In this document: one piece after another, positions 22,191-34,330 of the stretch
Numbering within the stretch: position 1 is the first letter of the stretch
Layout: the number at the start of each line of letters is the position of its first letter
NCBI GenBank assembly: GCA_014529385.2
Contig: CM043952.1
Span: 54,266,119 to 54,330,118 of the forward strand
DNA from: Adiantum capillus-veneris
Taxonomy: Eukaryota > Streptophyta > Polypodiopsida > Polypodiales > Pteridaceae
Length of the DNA: 64,000 bases
Reading direction: 5' to 3'
The notes under the pieces: model-generated
Seen by the model: the letters and a program-made list of their open reading frames with translations, nothing else
What the model was told of the DNA's origin: nothing
Databases searched by the model: none
Translations under genes and position numbers: made by a program

Positions 22191-24596
22191 CAATAGGCAT
22201 TATGTACAAAGCAAAGATCATGATATGAATGAAATTTATTTTTGTGCTGCAAATGATTTCTTGAAAGTGCTCATTATATGAATTTATATTTTTAAGTCTT
22301 TGGGTTTTGTGTCATTTATTTTTGTGTATTGGGACTATTAAAAGAAACATTGTTGGTTCATTAAATGGTAAGAAAGCTAATTTATAGATAGATTATCTTG
22401 GTGCTACTCCAACGTCACTCACTCATTGGAATGGAAACAAGGGATAAGATTATGATCAAGAACTCTTTCTCATGGCTTGTTAGCATGATGAGAAGAAATA
22501 AGAGGAGAAAAGTGATGAGAAGAAGAGGAGAAGAATGAGAAAAAAGAAGAAAAGGAGGAAGAGGAAAAACATGAGGATTTAGCATGTAAAATTTCAAGCC
22601 AATTCCACCGTAGCTGACAGACTTTTAGTTCTTAAAGGTGTGGGCTTAGAGGATAAAGTAGGCTATGCTTTAGGTTTAGACATACTACTATGGACAAATT
22701 GGGATAAGTTTGAGTATGCAAAGATAGACCTAACTGCTGCTAGACTGGTGATAAAATTTATGGACAGTGTTGGGAGTTGCATGAGAATTAGTGTGACTTA
22801 TTTTGAAACACTTAAATCGTAAGAAAAATAAAATAAATTGAAATAAAAGGCTTTACTTAATTTAGAATCATCAAAGTGGATATTGCACGAGATGTACAAT
22901 AAACATTATTCTCAAAGGTTCAAAATTTTTTATCTTTCCGATGACTATAAAACCTCAGTGAGAATTTTGAAATACTAGCTTAGTTTGCAAAAAAAAAAAA
23001 AGTAGTAAACTGTATATAAAAAGCCTTTGCAAAACAACTTACCTCTTATAATGAGGAACAAATTTAAAACAAAAAATCTACTATATTTCTTAAACTTAAA
23101 AAACCCTAGACAATTTATACCATGCAAAAAATCAAAAATATATTTGCATTAGCTATGAACCCTATCAAGATTTCATCAAGATTTCATTCCGGAAAGTAGA
23201 ACCAAAATATTCTCACCATGTGCAAGTTTAGAAGAGTTTGATAGGGCTTCACATAGCTTATACTTGCATTAGCCGTGAATCATATGGCATTTGAGCACAT
23301 TGAGTGGCTTTTCTAATGGCTAAGATACTCACTAAAATGGCTGCAGATTGTGGGAAGAGGGTAGAAGAAAACTTTCACATAAATGATGATGACCCTTGTT
23401 TATATATTCCTGCACAAATTTTGAGGAATAATTGATCGTTAGGCACAAAATTTGAGAAGGTTAATGGGACTATAAAAGGATCCAATGCACAATATCTAAG
23501 ACAAAATTTGAGCCTTGGGCATAAAATTTGAATAGAAATTTGGAGGGACTATAAGGGGGTCCAAGGCTCCACATTTTACACGTTTAGTCGAGATTCTAGA
23601 AATCATCATGAGTCTTGTTTCTAGAGGTGGCTTAGAACTCCTCTACCTACCTACCTCATTCTTTTTTCCTTAACCACCTTGCTCGGAAAGGCTCACCCTA
23701 TTTTTTGAGGCTTTACACAATACCTACCATACTTTTTAGACATATCTTTCAAATCCTTTAATCAAGTAAAAGGTGAAAATAAGGCTCAAAATCTAGTGAC
23801 TTTGACACCACTAGTGCATTTGGATGCCCCAAAAACATTGCAACGTCTCTTGGCGTGCCTTTTTCAACACCCGAAGATGGATCAATGCCAAAAAAGGCCT
23901 AGAATGATTGGTTTCCTCCTTGCACAAATTTAATGTGAATAGATAGCTATATATATACATAATGTGAACCATTCTTAGCTTTGTTTCATCTTCAACCTCA
24001 ACAATCAACAAAATAGACAAGCAAAACAAGTACCATTAGTAGTACCAAACTACTTTAAAAAAAATATTATTAATTTCAAAGCTTAGAAAGAATTCATATG
24101 AAGAAAATGAATCTTTCTCACCTCTACTGCAACCTCCTCATATATGCTTGAGATTCTCCTTCCTTCCTCTCAATTTATGGCTTGTTGGTATGCTTTCATT
24201 TAGCTACATTCCTTATGGCTATAGATATCTTTCATCACTACTGATGAATTAAAAGAAGATTATAAGCTTGAGTATGGTGAAGAAGATGAAGAGTTTGAAT
24301 ATGGTGAAGAAGAAGATGCCAAAACAAAACCATTTTGGATGGCGAGAAAGTTTTTGAATTTGCAAAAGATAATGAGAAAGAAAGAGAACTAAGAGAAAAC
24401 CTTTTTTGAAAATGACATTTCCAAAGGAGAATAGGAATGGTAACGTCTTGCAATCCTGAAGTGTCATGTGCTCTTGATAAACACCGCCAAAGTAACAATG
24501 TCAAAAGCTAGAGATTCACCCCAATATTTTTGAACCCAAGAATTCTCTTCTCATTTTTTAAAATGAAAATATTCTCTCTCTAATATTTCTTACAAG
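22191..24596. other. AT-rich stretch, no gene recognised
   Basis: Only short ORFs. One at 22640-22822 (GLEDKVGYALGLDILLWTNW) looks protein-like and could be an exon or remnant, but has no known motif and no splice context I can support. Around 22440-22590 there is a purine-rich AAGAAGAGGAG run. Confidence 0.3.
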
Positions 24597-24950
24597 GTGA
24601 AAAGTGACTTCAACCGTCTCCTAATGCTTCTTATAGAGAGGTTATGTAGGACTTCAAAAAGGTGTGACAACAGTTATATTGAGGGAATAAAGGGAAGGCT
24701 GCCTTTCGTCAAAGAATATATTAAGCTAATAAGGAAGGGTACTTTGGTGACACTTGGTGCATTGAAGCAATTGAGAAGCATCCAGACTAGTCTAGTTGCA
24801 AGAGTATGGTGGGGACAAAGTAGAGCTCCATGCACCCTCAAAGATATTAACAAGGGCAACCCGGGTGAATTTTGGATTGTGTCGCATGAAACTCTAGCCG
24901 AAAAAATATGTAGTTATGATGAGACAAAGTGGATAGTGGCTTCTCATTGA
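24597..24950 (+). CDS. Orphan ORF, 117 codons
   Basis: Opens just downstream of TTACAAGGTG and ends TGA at 24948-24950. The sequence is protein-like and mostly basic, with RLLMLLIERLCRTSKRC, GRLPFVKEYIKLIRKG, LVARVWWGQSRAP and GEFWIVSHETLAEKIC. No signal peptide or membrane span. The start shown is a GTG, so the true start may be an upstream exon. I do not recognise a family; a fragment of a DNA transposon or a host gene exon are both possible. Confidence 0.35.
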   Translation: MKSDFNRLLMLLIERLCRTSKRCDNSYIEGIKGRLPFVKEYIKLIRKGTLVTLGALKQLRSIQTSLVARVWWGQSRAPCTLKDINKGNPGEFWIVSHETLAEKICSYDETKWIVASH

Positions 24951-25052
24951 TTTGACATGGAAGAACTCGATGATATGGTGCTTGTGATAGAAGGATGCGA
25001 GGGGTAAGTTGACACAATAAACATGATAACTATAAACATGTATACCAATTTG

Positions 25053-25054
<2 letters not shown>

Positions 25055-25120
<66 letters not shown>

Positions 25121-25154
25121 CCGCCCCGCCCCCCCCCCCCCCCCCCCCCCCCCC
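25055..25154 (+). repeat. (CT)n followed by a C homopolymer
   Basis: CT repeats to 25118, a short GC-rich link, then 26 uninterrupted C (25129-25154). On the minus strand this is G26 then (GA)n. Confidence 0.95.
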
Positions 25155-28080
25155 TACCACCATAAATACACTTGAAATCGATTAGAATAGTATGTGTATT
25201 GGATTTCATTGATATAACCATGTGTTGCAACTACAAGGAGACGTAGCAGTTGCAAAAGGATTTGCATTCCTAGATGCCTTAACATTTATATTTTTTTACA
25301 TTCAAGAGATCATCTATCTTGACCATCTCATCAACAAACAAGGAAAGTCAACTGTACTTAGCATTACACCTAGCTAATTTTTCCTCGAGCTCTACAACTC
25401 TAGCTTGACCCTGGGCAAGCTTCTCTTGTAAACTTTTTGTGGTCCACCCTTGGCTTTTGCCAATGTGGCCCCTTGGGAAACAATCACAACAGTTTCTTTG
25501 GTAGATTCACGATGGAATTCTTCCTACCAGGTGGTTCTAGTTCTTCCAACACGCTTGGGCCCTTTTTTTCGGCCTGGCCCAAACCCACTGGCCCAAACCC
25601 ACCCCTACATTGTGCAGACTATCATCCCAATTGGCACGTTTAGGCAATATGTCTTGCACAAAAGTTTACTGAATGAAGAACATGTCCATTTGGTTCTTGT
25701 TTAGCATGCTACACTCCTTTTGGATGAAGTATAGTAGGAGCATTGTTTCCATGCAATGAAGGTTTGAGAACTTCAAGGTGCAATTTCCTTTGCCCAGTAG
25801 AGATTCAAAAACATCGATCGTGCAAAAGTATGTTGAGGATAACTTTATGATCTCCTTGAGAGACAAGGGCTCACCCTCAACCCTCTGTGCTTGGCATACC
25901 TTAAAATGCTAGGTCTTGTGCACCATAGCACATGCTCTCCTCCTTCAAGATGCATTGCGACTCTGCGTGGTCCACATCTGACACAACTAGTGCCGTGGCC
26001 ATTTCGTATCAAGACCAAAAAGCAAAACTATTAGACAACATTTTGATTGAAATAAAAAATAATCAATTCACTAGTCATCCCACCATATAAGTGCCAAAAA
26101 CATAAACAAAGCAAGTATAAAACATACAAGCGACATGCAATCAACAATTTGCAGGTACACAAAATGATGAAGAAGGTTGCAACATGATGTATATTGATTC
26201 ATGAAAGACATCAAATAGATAAAAAATATGGGGTCTTTCTAGAGATTACAATAATTGATCTTGATTACAATAAAGAGCTATCAGAGCTTGATCATTTTTA
26301 TGCCTCAAACTTGCCATATTAAGTATGCCACAACCAATCCCCTTAAGTTTGTTTAAATATCTCGATAAGCTATATGCATCCTTGCATTTTCCACACATGT
26401 GTGTGACCAAGCATGAGGTGAGAATTCAAAATCTTGCGTGGAATCACAAAAAGTTGGTTCCTCATTTGTAGGTAAAAACTTTAGCAACACCTCAATGAAC
26501 TTGCACATGGAGTACACATCTTGAAAGCATATGTATACTAGTGAGTTTGTGGATATGTATTCAATGTGGATATGTATTCAAGGGTCTTCGAGTGATCCAC
26601 TGTTTGGTTGGATCTCTCACACTCCAAAAAAATGGAGCCTAATCCATGGCTTGGAGGGGTGCACCTTGTGTGGGCAGACCTACCTACACATTGCAAACTT
26701 GAAGCCGCCATTGGTGGAGCACCCTGATGGAATGTATTCTGTACCAAGCTTGTTGCAAGTGTGTTCACCCTAGCTGCAATTTTTTTACTACCAAATGGCA
26801 CAATAGTTGTGGCTTGCCGAGTAGACCACTTGGCACTCGTCATCGGGGAGTCCCCCTTGTGTGATTTTAACCATCTTTGTACCATATTCCTCCAGATGTT
26901 TTCATGAACATATGCTCTTATAGATGACTTCACGGATCCATCAAGTTCTTAACCGTTTCTCCACAAGTTTCATGGTAAATATTGGCATGTTTTTTTGTTG
27001 TAGGTTGAGACCTTGGTACTGATCATGTTCACATGTAAAATTGAAGGGCTTGTAGTTATTCCATTATATGATCGCTAGGCAGGAGATGCAGTAGCTAACA
27101 ATGATGATTTTGAATTTGACAGTGACATGATTCGAGAGCCATTTTGGGAGGCATTATGGATGCTAGACGGCCATGGAGCACCATTTCGGTGTGGAGTGGA
27201 GAAGAGCGAGTTCTTTGCTCGGTAAGTTGAGGAGTGAACTTTTTTGCTCGATAGTTGTCATTGCAATGTCCACTAATATTTAGGTTCCTCTAAACAAGTG
27301 GTTGTTGGGTACCTTCACGAAGGTTGGCGACGCAGTTTTGGACTTAGGCAGGGATTTCATATTTACATAATCACATGTTTTTTTTTTGTGATCACAATGT
27401 TAATTAACAAAATTCTCAATTCACAACTCTTTACATTCACAAAAAATGACCATGTGACCTGAAGGCTACCTGACGGTCAAGTCATTTTTCTCGTAGGGCA
27501 ATAGCCCTGGTGCTCCATGATATATACCTAGCCCTTCGAGCAATACACGGGGCCCTCTAAGCAGCATCACTGAGGGACCTTTGGGAAACCTTAAGGGTGT
27601 GGTCATAGGATGATCAGGTTTTTGTAACTTATCAAGCATGTTGACATGCCCTCCGTTGTGGTCATATGAGGCCTAGTTGTAGATGTCACTGGAAGCTAAA
27701 GGTGAAGAACAATGGCTTGACCCATGTGTCCATGGAGAAAAAGAGAGAAACAGCCCGCACAAGTGGTCCCAAAGCTGAGCGTGATAATTGCTACCCACTC
27801 TCAACCGGCCACGTTGCAAGAAAGTCCTAATTGCATAAACGTGAGGCACTTTGGTCGCAAGCATTAACCTATTTTACAGGATCCATTGTGCAACTATTTT
27901 GAAATGGGCATAGTTACGAAAGGGCGTGCTCGATAGAATGGAGCTGGCATAGTAGGATCCATGTGACCACAAAGGGGGCTCAGTTCTCCTCCTAGATAAC
28001 TGAGCCTCACATGACCACCACCTAATACCCTAACAAAAGTGATATGCACACAGAAAAAAAACAAAATAGCTTGTAATTGG
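25155..28080. other. No gene securely recognised
   Basis: Short ORFs on both strands. The longest, minus 26538-26933 (131 codons), has HENIWRNMVQRWLKSHKG and later PFGSKKIAARVNTLATSL, protein-like but unassigned. At 27100-27222 a plus-strand stretch (FEFDSDMIREPFWEALWMLD) runs into CTCG|GTAAGT-type sequence and may be an exon. Probably old transposon or gene remnants. Confidence 0.3.
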
Positions 28081-28360
28081 TGTAATGATGAGGAGTGCTC
28101 CATTCCAACAATAGAAATGAGCCCCAAGCCGCTTGTACCACCTAAACCCTCTACAAGGATGCTTCCTACCCAAACCTACTTCCAAGTGGATAGACACCTA
28201 GGGGAGGTAACTAGTCGTAAAATACAAGTACACTTGTGTAATGATGAGGAGTGCTCCATTCCAACAATAGAAATGAGGCCCAAGCACTTGCAACACCTAA
28301 AACCTCATGAGAATGCTTCCTACCCAAACTTGCTTCCATGCAGAAGGGAGGTAACTATAC
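28081..28360. repeat. Two-copy tandem duplication, unit about 156 bp
   Basis: TGTAATGATGAGGAGTGCTC starts both copies (28081 and 28237). They stay alike through TGCTTCCTACCCAAAC and GGAGGTAACTA, with an internal length difference of about 30 bp. An ORF at 28039-28404 spans both but has no other support. Confidence 0.8.
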
Positions 28361-29328
28361 ACGGATGTTTTTATAGGAAAAAAAGATGCAAAAAATTTAC
28401 ATGATAAAACTCAAGGATAATAGCTCTAGTGAGAACTCTATAGAGTGTGCCAAAAGAGGTTTCTGAGAGGATGGGCCATTGTTCATATAGGCACCTCCAA
28501 ACTTGGCACCTCTTTGAAAATTTGGAGGCAATTTCGAGCCCATCCCGGGCAAATGAAATATCCCACTGGCAAACAATAACTCCCAATTTTAACATGTTAA
28601 TGTGAATTTGATGTTATTAATGATCTCATGGGGTGTTAATAACATGATCTATTACCACTTCACACTTCATGTAAAAACGTGAATGAAATCCTTGTTGGAC
28701 TGTCTTGCTGGATGTGGTTGCAAGTGTCTACAACAACATTGTATCAACATTGAGCAAGATCACAAATTGTTTCTGGCACGTGTTCAACCACAAAAGTGGC
28801 TTCCTAGTGGTCTAGGATTGACTCTTTATGTGAGCAAGGTATCACATTCAGCACATTCACAACCAACTCCATTGCCTTTACCATGTCACCAAGAATCAAT
28901 TGTGCCCTATGCTCCCCCCCCAAGTATACCACCCGCTGTAGTTTTAGGTTGCCAAGCCATGGTCAACCGCTCTATAGGTCACTATTTCGCTCACTACCCA
29001 TGGAGCCTCCACCTGCACATGCCCCAGTAACACAACCGTCACAAGAACTATGGCCACCAGGAACGTGAAATCCAATTTGTATTGATTACTTCATATGAAC
29101 TTATTCTCTATGTAATGGCACATCAAAACTTGGTACTTGTTGTTCTCACTATGTTTTCATTTTTGATGAGGATCATGTTGTGATGTTAAATTATCCTTGG
29201 TTTGAAGGCAAGTTAACCAAAGAAGTTTAATCTTCAAGTGAGATTTTCTCAAATGTTTTATTTTATTTGAAAAACTGTTGAAGGGCATGGTGCAAATGGT
29301 CTTGGAAGTAAAGCCATTAGGGTTTCTT
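28361..29328. other. No gene securely recognised
   Basis: A plus-strand ORF at 28683-29030 is rich in Pro, His and Cys and has no domain. It lies upstream of the TATA box at 29329 and may be part of the same old transposon or gene region. Confidence 0.25.
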
Positions 29329-29337
29329 TATAAATAG
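29329..29337 (+). promoter_or_regulatory. TATA box of the split ORF
   Basis: TATAAATAG, a near-consensus plant TATA box, about 93 bp upstream of the ATG at 29430. The spacing allows a start site near 29365 and a leader of about 65 bases. Confidence 0.5.
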
Positions 29338-29429
29338 CCAAAAAACCACTAGTTTCATTCATTCGCAAGTTTCTCTGTGTTTTTTTCCACAAGCTTCTCC
29401 TTTAGTCTTCTCACATTCGCACATCTACC

Positions 29430-29752
29430 ATGCCAAGGGGAAACCATGGACAATACAATCAACGTGGGCCACCTCCACAATGCAGGCATGGCCCTCAACA
29501 TGGTCCACCCCCCGCCCGTGTTGATCCCATCAACAATGTGCATGCTAATTACATTCTTAACAATGTGTATGCATTGAATAATTTATGTACATCACAGAGT
29601 GAATGCAACTACACAGAGGCTTTCCATGCAATCAATGATGCCACAAAATCCCTATTCAACACTATGTATGAGCTTGATTTAAATGCACATCCAACCGAAG
29701 AGGATATTGAGCAAGTTGCCATTATTTCAACAATGCAATCATGCTTTGGGGG
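29430..29752 (+). pseudogene. 5' half of a small ORF split by a copia element
   Basis: ATG at 29430 in CTACCATGCC. The protein starts MPRGNHGQYNQRGPPPQ, Gly/Pro/Arg/His-rich, then turns into a likely folded part (NYTEAFHAINDATKSLF, HPTEEDIEQVAIISTMQSC). At 29753 the copia LTR begins, directly after GGGGG. The reading frame resumes at 36201-36356 on the other side. No family recognised; it could be a host gene or an ORF of a DNA transposon. Confidence 0.5.
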
Positions 29753-29981
29753 TGTTGGAAATAGGGTTGCAGGGGAACACACGTAGCTTGGAGAAGATGA
29801 AGACAGATCAAGTCACACAACAAAGAGTAGTATTACTTAGTGTGCAATGGAAAGATAAGATAACCCTAGAGTGATGGGTGTATATACAATGCACAGGGGA
29901 AAAAACTCCTTGTGAGGGAAAAAATGCCCCGACAGTCCTAATTGTGTTCTTACACATCACTACCACATGTATATAGTAACA
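29753..29981 (-). repeat. 3' LTR of the copia element
   Basis: 229 bp, homologous to 35969-36200. The adjoining AAACCCCCTAG (29982 onward) is, on the minus strand, a purine-rich CTAGGGGGTTT that could be the plus-strand primer. Confidence 0.8.
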
Positions 29982-30112
29982 AAACCCCCTAGGAGTGGTA
30001 TGGTGAATGAGAGCTAGTACATAGAGTATAGGGAAGTGCCATGTCTTGAGGACATGATCAATCCACAAAGGGGAGTAATCACAAAGCTTTGCAAAAAGCT
30101 TCAAACTTCTCA

Positions 30113-31110
30113 TGAGATAATGCCTTTGTGAAAAGATGTGCTAGGTTGTCCTATGTTGGCACATAAGCCAAGTTGATCTCTCCTGCTGAGAGTCTCTCCC
30201 TAACATAATGCTAATGCACCTCAATGTGATTTGTGTGAGCATGAAAAAATGAATTCATCACGTGCCAATGCACTTTGACTGTCAGTGTAGATGATGTTGG
30301 CAATAGTGTTCTGTCCAACACCCAAATCAGCCATAAGGCGTTTGAGCCATACACACTCAATCGTAGCTGTGAAGACTGCCCTATACTCAACCTCACAATT
30401 GAAAGTGGCCATAGTAGGTTGCTTCTTGCTCAACCATGAGATACATGAATTGCCAAGCATGAAACAAAAACCACTTGTAGACACTCGCGTGTCATAAAAA
30501 CTAGCCCAATCTTAGTCCAAAAAGGCATTAAATCTGGTGGCAATGATCCTCCCTTGGGATAAAGCAACCCAAGATGTAAAGTGCCACTCAAGTAGAGAAA
30601 GATCCGCTTGACAGCTTGCAAATGCTTAGACCTGCGCTATGCTTGCTGACCTCTGACATTGCAAACTGAATATCCGACCTCGTGTTGCATACATAAATAA
30701 GGCATCCAACATCAGTTTGGTAAAGAGTGACATTGATAGGATCACTAACATCATGAAGACTCAACTTCAAACCTGTTTCCATGGGAGTGACAATGGGTTT
30801 GCAGTCCTCAAGTCCAACTTACATAGCAATGTCTCTATGTAACTTGTTTGAAACAAGGCAATACCACCATCACATTGCTTAAACTGTATACCCAAGTAAT
30901 GATGCAATAGCCCCAAATCTTTCATCTTGAAAGCGGCATTTAAATCAGCCTTAAATTCAGCAATATGTGCCTCATTCAGACCAGTGATCAGCAAATTATC
31001 CACATAGAGAACAACAATGAGAAGTACATCACCCTCATGCTTTACATACAAAGTGCTTTCTGTTGGTGGACTATTATAAAAGGGATCCTGGAATGTCCTT
31101 TGCCTGTTGT
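30113..31110 (-). pseudogene. Copia reverse transcriptase C-terminal half and RNase H
   Basis: Minus-strand pieces: YNRQRTF...TESTLYVKHEGDVLLIVV then LYVDNLLITG (motif C, Y-V-D-N where Y-V-D-D is expected), MKDLGLLHHYLGIQF, KLDLRTANP, then the RT thumb (30588-30782) and RNase H (30221-30484, STSGFCFMLGNSCISWLSKK, EVEYRA, TDSQSALA). The upstream RT half is missing because of the insertion at about 31110. Several frameshifts. In copia these domains copy the genomic RNA and remove it from the hybrid. Confidence 0.8.
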
Positions 31111-31270
31111 AATTCCGATGATCAACTATGAAAACTCATTTGATGTGCATGTGTTTGTCCTTATCTAAAGCTGAGCTCCATTGAAGTTTCTGGGGATTGG
31201 GTAGTCAAAAGTCTTGGGTTCTTGCACGTGTGTTCGAAGGGGTTCTCAAAGCATTAAACTTGGGTAGCCA

Positions 31271-32390
31271 TGGCTTTCTCTTATCCGGAATTTCATGGAA
31301 GAAGTGGTGAAGATGCGGAAGACTTCTGGAGCAAGTCGAGGTGGCATGCATAAGCAACAATATGTGTGATGAGGAGAAGATTTTGAGGCTATTTGGATCG
31401 CTTTTGAAAGATGAGGCCTGTGTTTGGTTCATGGATTTGGAAGCTAAAGAAGCAGTGGCTTCTTCTTATGGTTTGAGTCTTGACAAGTTTATAGAAGCTT
31501 TTTTAGAGCGTTTCCAGGTTGTGGAAGATGCAAATGCAGTATGGAATGAGCTCAATGCTCTTAAGCAAGGTTCTTGTCAAGGTGTTGATGCCTATGTACA
31601 AGGTTTTATAGATTTATGGACTCGTTGGTGTGTTGCTCTTAAGGATGAGACCCCCCCTTATTCATTGAAGAAAAGTTCTTTTGTTGATGGTTTGTCACCT
31701 TGGTTGCGGTTTGAAGTTGAGTTGAAGAGGCCCGAGTCTTTTGAAGATGCGGTATGCATTGCAAAGCACAAGGAATGGAAGTTTAAGCGTCTTGAGGAAC
31801 ATGGTATCAGTACAGGTATGCATGTGCAAAATGGATTTGACATGGAAGATGAAGTTAAGCCTAAGTAGGTGAAAAGTAGCCTATCCTATGATGTTTCTCG
31901 TTTCTTCCCAAGGTCTATTGTGAAGCGTAAAGAGGTCTTGCAGGTTGACAGGTTTATGGAAGAGCCTAAAGAGGTGAGTAATGCTTTGGATACAGGATTG
32001 AAAATTCTTGAAGAGGATGCATTGGCTACTTGTGTACCTTGTGATTCTGGGTGTGAGTGTGAGATGGAGGTTATTGATGATGAGCACGTATCTTTGGATA
32101 CTAGTTCCTTGGAAATTAGGAAAGAGGGAAAGGTTGAGAGCCATTTTGTGGATTTGTTGGATGTGGAGCTTGTTTTGAAGCCATATTTTGATGGATGTGC
32201 AGTGATTGAACCGATTTGTGAGCATGATTGTGATTTAGAGCAAGGATCTGTATTCTTGGAGACTGATGAACCCATGCTAGAAGCTATGGATAGTGGTGCT
32301 AGCCATGATTATGATGTGGATAAAGTGATGTGTGATGATGAGTATGCTTATGATGATGAGAAGGGGTTTGGCATATATGAGTCCGGCTGA
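31271..32390 (+). pseudogene. Retrotransposon Gag-like ORF with acidic extension
   Basis: Start at 31271 (GCCATGGCT; MAFSYPEFHGRSGEDAEDF), then a +1 shift near 31325, then an open frame 31341-31868: ACISNNMCDEEKILRLFGSL, ACVWFMDLEAKE, FIEAFLERFQVVEDANAVW, QGVDAYVQGFIDLWTRW. This is the typical retrotransposon Gag (capsid) fold region of Ty3-like elements. One TAG at 31866-31868 separates it from an in-frame acidic part to 32390 that contains D-S-G-A-S near 32290, possibly a protease relic or chance. No zinc knuckle and no pol follow. Confidence 0.7.
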
Positions 32391-33086
32391 CGACATGAGG
32401 TAAGCAGGTGCGTCAGATGGCATCTAGTGGCGTCAGGACGTTGAATGGGGTCAGTACTTGCACGCGGAGAAGTACGGACACGACGTGGGTGTTTTCTTGT
32501 GATACTTATGCAGAAAGGTCATCATGAGGACCACTTTTTGGGGCTACTTCACGTGGTTGCGGGATGCATTATTGGGAAAAGCTGAGTGCCATGTGTGCGG
32601 ATGATGCAAAAAGGTGACAACTATGCACTGCGAGGTCAGTTTTTGGCCTGCTCGGGGTCGGTTTGAGGTCATCTAAAAGGCCAAGGGTGCCCAACTAAAA
32701 AAGCAAAGTGTGGGAACTGAAAAAAATGAGAGAAGAGGAGAAAAAACGTGGAGAAGAGAGGAGGAACAGCCGCAGCTGTGTTTTTGCTCATTTTGGAGCC
32801 TGTTTTGGCCGTAAACTGCTCATCCGAGGTCGGATTTGAGCACTTTGACATTGTAGACTGGGGTTTTAGGCCGTTCTAGACGCGATGGCGCTGTCCATTT
32901 TGCTAAATTCCTCCCTCTTTTTCTGCTGTTTTGACTATGTAAGTTTCTCCTATGAGCGAAGTTTCTGCTCCAGTTTGTGATTGTATCTGGTATCTTTTAC
33001 CCATATTGTGTGAGCTGTTTGCCCCATTGGTTTGGCCCAAGCTCATTTGTATCTAAACATAAGAAACTCTCCTCTTTTGAGCTGAG

Positions 33087-33088
<2 letters not shown>

Positions 33089-33138
<50 letters not shown>
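33089..33138 (+). repeat. (GT)n microsatellite
   Basis: GT array of about 50 bp near the right end of the nested Gag-only element; a shorter GT run follows at 33238-33252. Confidence 0.95.
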
Positions 33139-33139
<1 letters not shown>

Positions 33140-33290
33140 TGTGGAGTGGGCAAGTGGATAGTCTCTCTCCTCTCACTCCAGAGGTGTGTTCCCTGTCTCG
33201 GCCAGGTGTGTTGTGTAAGCCGAGTGGTGCCCCATAGTGTGTGTGTGTGTGTATCTTCCCAAGAGTGTGTGTCGGATCGTTATAGAGGCG

Positions 33291-34330
33291 CTGTGTGTGT
33301 TTTCATCCCGCTCACAACGTGAAACCAAGATACACTTTGTTTGTGGATGGTATAACTTGTAACCTTTGCTTTCAGTAATATAACCAACAGAAATCCATTT
33401 GACAACCTTATCATCCAATTTTTGTGCCGTGTTTGTAACACCAAAGCATAATCCAAACAACAAAAAATGTGCATGTAATCAATAGATGAATTTTCTCATA
33501 CCATGCTTCATATGGAGTCATAGAATGCAAAAATTTTGTAGGACACATGTTGAGTACATAAGTGGAACACATGATAGACTCAAGCCTTAACGCATGTGGG
33601 AAAGCTTGACTCTTGACCATACATCATGCCATCTCCACTCATTTTTCCTTTCAACAACACCATTTTGCTGAGGTGTATATGGCACTATACATTGATGTCT
33701 TATCCCATGACTAGCTAGAAATGTATTAAATTCGTGAGGCATATACTCCCCCCCTCAATCGGAACGGAGGGTGTCCATAGTACATTTAGAGATATTTTCA
33801 ATCATAGCCAAAATTTTCTTGAAGCACACAAACACTTCAGAGTTAGCTTTAAGCGGATATATCCATGTATGCATGGAGTAATCATCAATGAAAGTCATGA
33901 AGTAGAGGTAATTGCTCAAGGACGGAGTTTGCATGGACCCACAAACATCACTATGCATAAGCTGCAACCTGCATGTAGCCCTTACTAAACCATCCTTTGG
34001 AAACTTTGAATGCTGAATTTTGCCCAAAATACAACCTTCACAAACATGCTTTGTAGGTGCTTCAATAGGCGACAAAGAAGCAACCATATCAAAATTTTGA
34101 AAATGTAGTAAACTATCAAAATTTAGATGCCCAAAACGTGCATGCCAAAGTTTTGCATATGAATAGCCGTTGAATCCACAACTTCATTTGAAATTTTTTT
34201 CCCACACTTGCCATACAAAGTGAGCTTAACCAACTCACAACATAAAATGCATGATGCAACAATCTCATCATAAAAATTGAGATCATGAATTGTACATATA
34301 TCATCCACAAATTTTACAACAAGACTAAGT
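33291..34330 (-). pseudogene. Copia integrase and GAG-pre-integrase
   Basis: Minus-strand pieces with GAG-pre-integrase residues (34116-34330), the integrase zinc-region C-x-x-C (HVCEGCILGKIQH), the first catalytic Asp in LMHSDVCGSM, FIDDYSMHTWIYPLKA and the C-terminal KLDDKVVKWISVGY...SKGYKLYHPQTK. Integrase inserts the DNA copy at 5-bp staggered cuts. Several frame changes; dead. Confidence 0.8.

Larger units (their letters stand above)
31110..33290 (+). mobile_element. Nested Gag-only element inside the copia pol region
   Basis: Copia coding on the minus strand stops near 33290 (after integrase ...CILVSR) and resumes near 31110 in the middle of RT. Between them lies a plus-strand unit with a Gag ORF and no pol genes, then 700 bp of non-coding sequence and a (GT)n tract. 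Such Gag-only units are known among LTR elements as non-autonomous forms. I could not identify its own terminal repeats, and part of copia IN/RT is missing, so a deletion came with the insertion or later. Confidence 0.5.
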
